Positions 61,586 to 64,000 of a stretch of 64,000 nt of DNA are shown here, piece by piece. The notes under the pieces were generated by a model. The model saw only the letters and a program-made list of their open reading frames with translations. It was not told where the DNA came from and did not search any database. The stretch comes from Flavobacteriales bacterium UBA720. Its GTDB lineage: Bacteria; Bacteroidota; Bacteroidia; Flavobacteriales; Weeksellaceae. Positions within the stretch are counted from its first letter, which is position 1. Each line of letters opens with the position of its first letter. The translations under genes were made by a program, and so were the position numbers. The stretch is taken from positions 1 to 64,000 of the forward strand of contig DBLQ01000001.1 of assembly GCA_002297505.1 (NCBI GenBank). The letters are read 5' to 3'.

Positions 61586-63115
61586 TTATCGTCTTTTTTT
61601 GCTGAACATTCCCAGGATAAACTTGGCGCCTTCTCTGGCGAGGGTCGTCATGAAGGTTTTTCCGGCACGGCTCTGCATTACTTGCTCCAGCATTCCGGGT
61701 TCTTCTTTGGATTGTGCGCTTCTTCCTCTCGTTGGCGTTGGAATCGCAGTTTGCGTATGTTCTTCCAGTCTTTTGGTCAGGATTTCGTAGGCGCTTTCTT
61801 TGTCAATTGTCTGCTCGTATTTTTGGACCAATACCGAACTACTCGTCAAGTCATCAATTTCAGATGAGGTCAAAATATCCATTCGGCTTTCAGGCGAAAT
61901 CAAATAAGTCTGAACCAGCGGCGTCGGAATTCCTTTTTCATCCAGCGCCGTTACGAAAGCTTCTCCGATTCCGAGATTTTGGATGAGTTCATTGGCTTTA
62001 TAAAATTCGGTGATTGGATAGTTTTCTACTGCTTTGTCAATTTCTTTTCGGTCTTTCGCAGTAAAACCTCTTAAAGCGTGCTGGATTTTTAATCCTAATT
62101 GACTTAAGATATTCTCAGGAACATCGCCAGGAATCTGAGTGATGAAATAAATCCCGATTCCCTTGGAGCGAATCAGCTTTACCATTGTTTCGATTTGCGA
62201 AAGCAATGCTTTTGACGCTTCATTAAAAATCAAATGGGCTTCATCGATGAAAAGCACCAGTTTTGGTCTTCCGCTGTCGCCTTCCTCAGGAAAGGTCATA
62301 TAAATCTCAGCAAACAACGACAGCATAAAGGTTGAGAAAAGATTCGGCTTGTTTTGGATGTCATCCACACGGAAGATATTCACCACGCCTTTCCCGTCCC
62401 TGGTTTTCAGTAAATCGTCCACTTCAAAGCTGGGTTCTCCAAAAAAGTTGGTGGCGCCCTGCTGTTCCATCGCTACAATGCTTCTGAGAATTGCGCCAAG
62501 GGAAGCCGGAGCAATCGAGCCGTAATTGTCGGCCAGTTCTTTTTTGCCGGTCGGATTGTCCGTCACGAATTGTAAAACTTTCTTCAAGTCCTGCAAATCG
62601 ACAAGCGGCAAGGCTTTGTCATCACAATATTTGAAAACGATGGACATAATGCTTTGCTGCGTGTCATTCAATCCAAGAATTTTGCTCAGCAAAATCGGTC
62701 CGAATTCCAAAACCGTTGCTCTCAGCTTGACGCCTTTTGCGGCGGAAATGGTCATCAATTCTACCGGAAAACTTTGCGGAGAATATGGTAAGCCTGTTTT
62801 AGAATATCGGTCTTTGATAATGTCATTTTCAGTTCCGGCTTCGGCAATGCCTGAGAGGTCGCCTTTGATGTCCATTACCAAGGTCGGAATGCCGGCGTGC
62901 GACAATTGCTCCACGAAAACCTGAAGCGTTTTGGTTTTCCCGGTTCCCGTTGCGCCCGCGATTAAGCCGTGCCTGTTCACGGTTTTCAGCGGAATCGAAA
63001 CATTGACTTCCGGAATCACTTCGCCGTCGAGCATTCCTTTTCCAAGAATGATGTGGTCGCCTTTAGGGTTATATTTTGCGTTGAGGTCGTTGATGAATTT
63101 TTCTCTGTTTGACAT
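61586..63115 (-). CDS. HerA-like/DUF853 ATPase
   Basis: 509 residues from MSNREKFINDLNAKYNPKGD (ATG at 63115; a longer frame has an atypical basic leader). Walker A GATGTGKT near 52-59 and Walker B VLFIDEAHLIF, plus GIGIYFITQIPGDVP and the C-terminal KTFMTTLAREGAKFILGMFS. This is the HerA/FtsK-type superfamily, DUF853 subgroup, which may pump or remodel DNA. No NurA gene is adjacent. Role uncertain. Confidence 0.88.
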   Translation of the reverse strand: MSNREKFINDLNAKYNPKGDHIILGKGMLDGEVIPEVNVSIPLKTVNRHGLIAGATGTGKTKTLQVFVEQLSHAGIPTLVMDIKGDLSGIAEAGTENDIIKDRYSKTGLPYSPQSFPVELMTISAAKGVKLRATVLEFGPILLSKILGLNDTQQSIMSIVFKYCDDKALPLVDLQDLKKVLQFVTDNPTGKKELADNYGSIAPASLGAILRSIVAMEQQGATNFFGEPSFEVDDLLKTRDGKGVVNIFRVDDIQNKPNLFSTFMLSLFAEIYMTFPEEGDSGRPKLVLFIDEAHLIFNEASKALLSQIETMVKLIRSKGIGIYFITQIPGDVPENILSQLGLKIQHALRGFTAKDRKEIDKAVENYPITEFYKANELIQNLGIGEAFVTALDEKGIPTPLVQTYLISPESRMDILTSSEIDDLTSSSVLVQKYEQTIDKESAYEILTKRLEEHTQTAIPTPTRGRSAQSKEEPGMLEQVMQSRAGKTFMTTLAREGAKFILGMFSKKRR

Positions 63116-63190
63116 CGATTGGTTTTTTTTAATGTCTAAATTTAAAAATAATTCGCTTATCCGAATCCGAAAATTAAAATTTCTAACGCT

Positions 63191-63198
63191 TATCTTTG
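63191..63198 (+). promoter_or_regulatory. minus-7 element of the bestrophin gene
   Basis: TATCTTTG fits TAnnTTTG exactly and lies 17 bases before the ATG at 63216. Confidence 0.5.
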
Positions 63199-63215
63199 TC
63201 ATCAATAATTAGCCT

Positions 63216-64000
63216 ATGCGCGTTTACAACACAAAAAATTTCCTTAAGATTCTCATCAGTCTGCACAAGTCAGACACGCTGAAAATCCTGTTTCCCACGA
63301 TTTTGCTGGTCGGCGTTTATTCTTACGGAATTTATTTTCTTGAAGTGGAATATCTGCATCTGACCTCAAAATCATTGGTAAGCCACGTCGGACTTCTGCA
63401 TTCTCTGCTGGGTTTTGTTTTGTCTTTGTTGCTGGTTTTCAGGACCAATACAGCCTACGACCGTTGGTGGGAAGGCCGGAAACTCTGGGGGAAACTGGTG
63501 AATGACAGCCGGAATTTTGTCATCAAAATCAACAGTATTCTTCCGGAAACGGATGTTAAAAATAGAAATCAGATTGCAAAATACGTCCGCTTTTTTCCAT
63601 TTTTCCTATCGAGTCATCTTTCGAAGGAATCCACGAGATTGGTGTTGGACAAGGATTTTTCTGACCTTGCCAAAGAACTTCAGCATCATCCGCCTGCAGA
63701 GTTAATTTTCTTACTGACCAAAAAACTATATCAACTGAGAAAGGAAGGCAAAATCTCCGATACGGAAATGCTTTTTCTGGATACGCAATTGTCCGGATTT
63801 CTGGATGTATGTGGCGGCTGCGAACGCATCAAAAACACACCGATTCCTTATTCTTACTCATCATTCATCAAAAAATTTATCATCTTTTACGTCCTTGCGC
63901 TTCCGATTGCCAACGTGGTAAATCTCGGTATTTTTATGATTCCGATTACAATGTTTGTCTATTATGTATTGATGAGTCTGGAACTGATTGCCGAGGAAAT
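63216..64000 (+). CDS. bestrophin family channel (C-terminus outside window)
   Basis: The first 261 codons are present. The protein starts MRVYNTKNFLKILISLHKSD and has hydrophobic helices at about 25-43 and 55-75, the bestrophin signature FRTNTAYDRWWEGRKLWGKL (75-94), and later helices near 215-255. Bacterial bestrophins (UPF0187) are pentameric ion channels in the inner membrane, with sodium preferred in the Klebsiella protein. Truncated by the window edge only. Confidence 0.92.
   Translation, partial: MRVYNTKNFLKILISLHKSDTLKILFPTILLVGVYSYGIYFLEVEYLHLTSKSLVSHVGLLHSLLGFVLSLLLVFRTNTAYDRWWEGRKLWGKLVNDSRNFVIKINSILPETDVKNRNQIAKYVRFFPFFLSSHLSKESTRLVLDKDFSDLAKELQHHPPAELIFLLTKKLYQLRKEGKISDTEMLFLDTQLSGFLDVCGGCERIKNTPIPYSYSSFIKKFIIFYVLALPIANVVNLGIFMIPITMFVYYVLMSLELIAEE

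Noticed and set aside
1..64000. CRISPR array, prophage, transposon or tRNA/rRNA genes
   Set aside because: None could be seen by eye; no regularly spaced repeats, integrase, transposase or cloverleaf was found.

Overview
This 64 kb window is chromosomal DNA from a member of the Bacteroidota, class Flavobacteriia, most likely the Chryseobacterium/Epilithonimonas group (family Weeksellaceae). The evidence is: promoters of the Bacteroidota type (minus-7 element TAnnTTTG, sometimes with a TTTG or TTG box 17-22 bases upstream), type IX secretion C-terminal sorting domains, many short lipoproteins, DUF3078/DUF2795/DUF2797/DUF4271 family proteins, a SecA without a C-terminal zinc finger, and a small secreted protein with KKDGTPDKRYKAN repeats. 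No tRNA, rRNA, CRISPR array, transposase or phage gene was found. It looks like core chromosome with a few decayed genes.

Layout. 1-5100: end of gdhA, dprA, a rhomboid protease, then two tandem DUF3078 outer-membrane proteins. 5080-10330: lipoprotein MsrA, a ROK sugar kinase lacking its zinc motif, and an iron-uptake pair (siderophore receptor plus PepSY membrane protein). 10475-15212: secA, DUF2795, a nucleotide-sugar epimerase, and the stump of a deleted type IX secreted protein. 15488-22280: a tightly packed DUF2797 / WG-repeat lipoprotein / AsmA-like operon, then small envelope genes on the minus strand. 22282-28693: mfd, a toxin-antitoxin pair, two envelope proteins and pth. 28702-33271: a type IX secreted protein and a four-gene inorganic-carbon cluster (beta-carbonic anhydrase, small membrane protein, SulP transporter, second beta-carbonic anhydrase). 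33475-42300: DUF4271, hemD, prolyl oligopeptidase, a histidine kinase/response regulator pair, an L,D-transpeptidase and a nitrilase. 42304-50690: thioredoxin, a persulfide-dioxygenase/rhodanese fusion, mutS, small lipoproteins and a flavoprotein. 50757-54364: thioesterase, thiL, an M48 protease gene broken by an in-frame TGA, and an AraC regulator. 54580-61436: a minus-strand series with an outer-membrane barrel, MlaF/MlaE lipid transporter, exopolysaccharide glycosyltransferase, queE, folD and pgi. 61586-64000: a HerA-like ATPase and the start of a bestrophin channel.

Most genes are housekeeping or envelope functions. The most unusual points are the carbonic anhydrase/SulP cluster, the single-codon lesion in the M48 protease, the deletion scar of a secreted protein upstream of the epimerase, a 67-base perfect-arm hairpin between the ROK kinase and msrA genes, and two hairpin terminators whose orientation does not match a known neighbouring gene, which suggests an antisense 3' extension and a small RNA.
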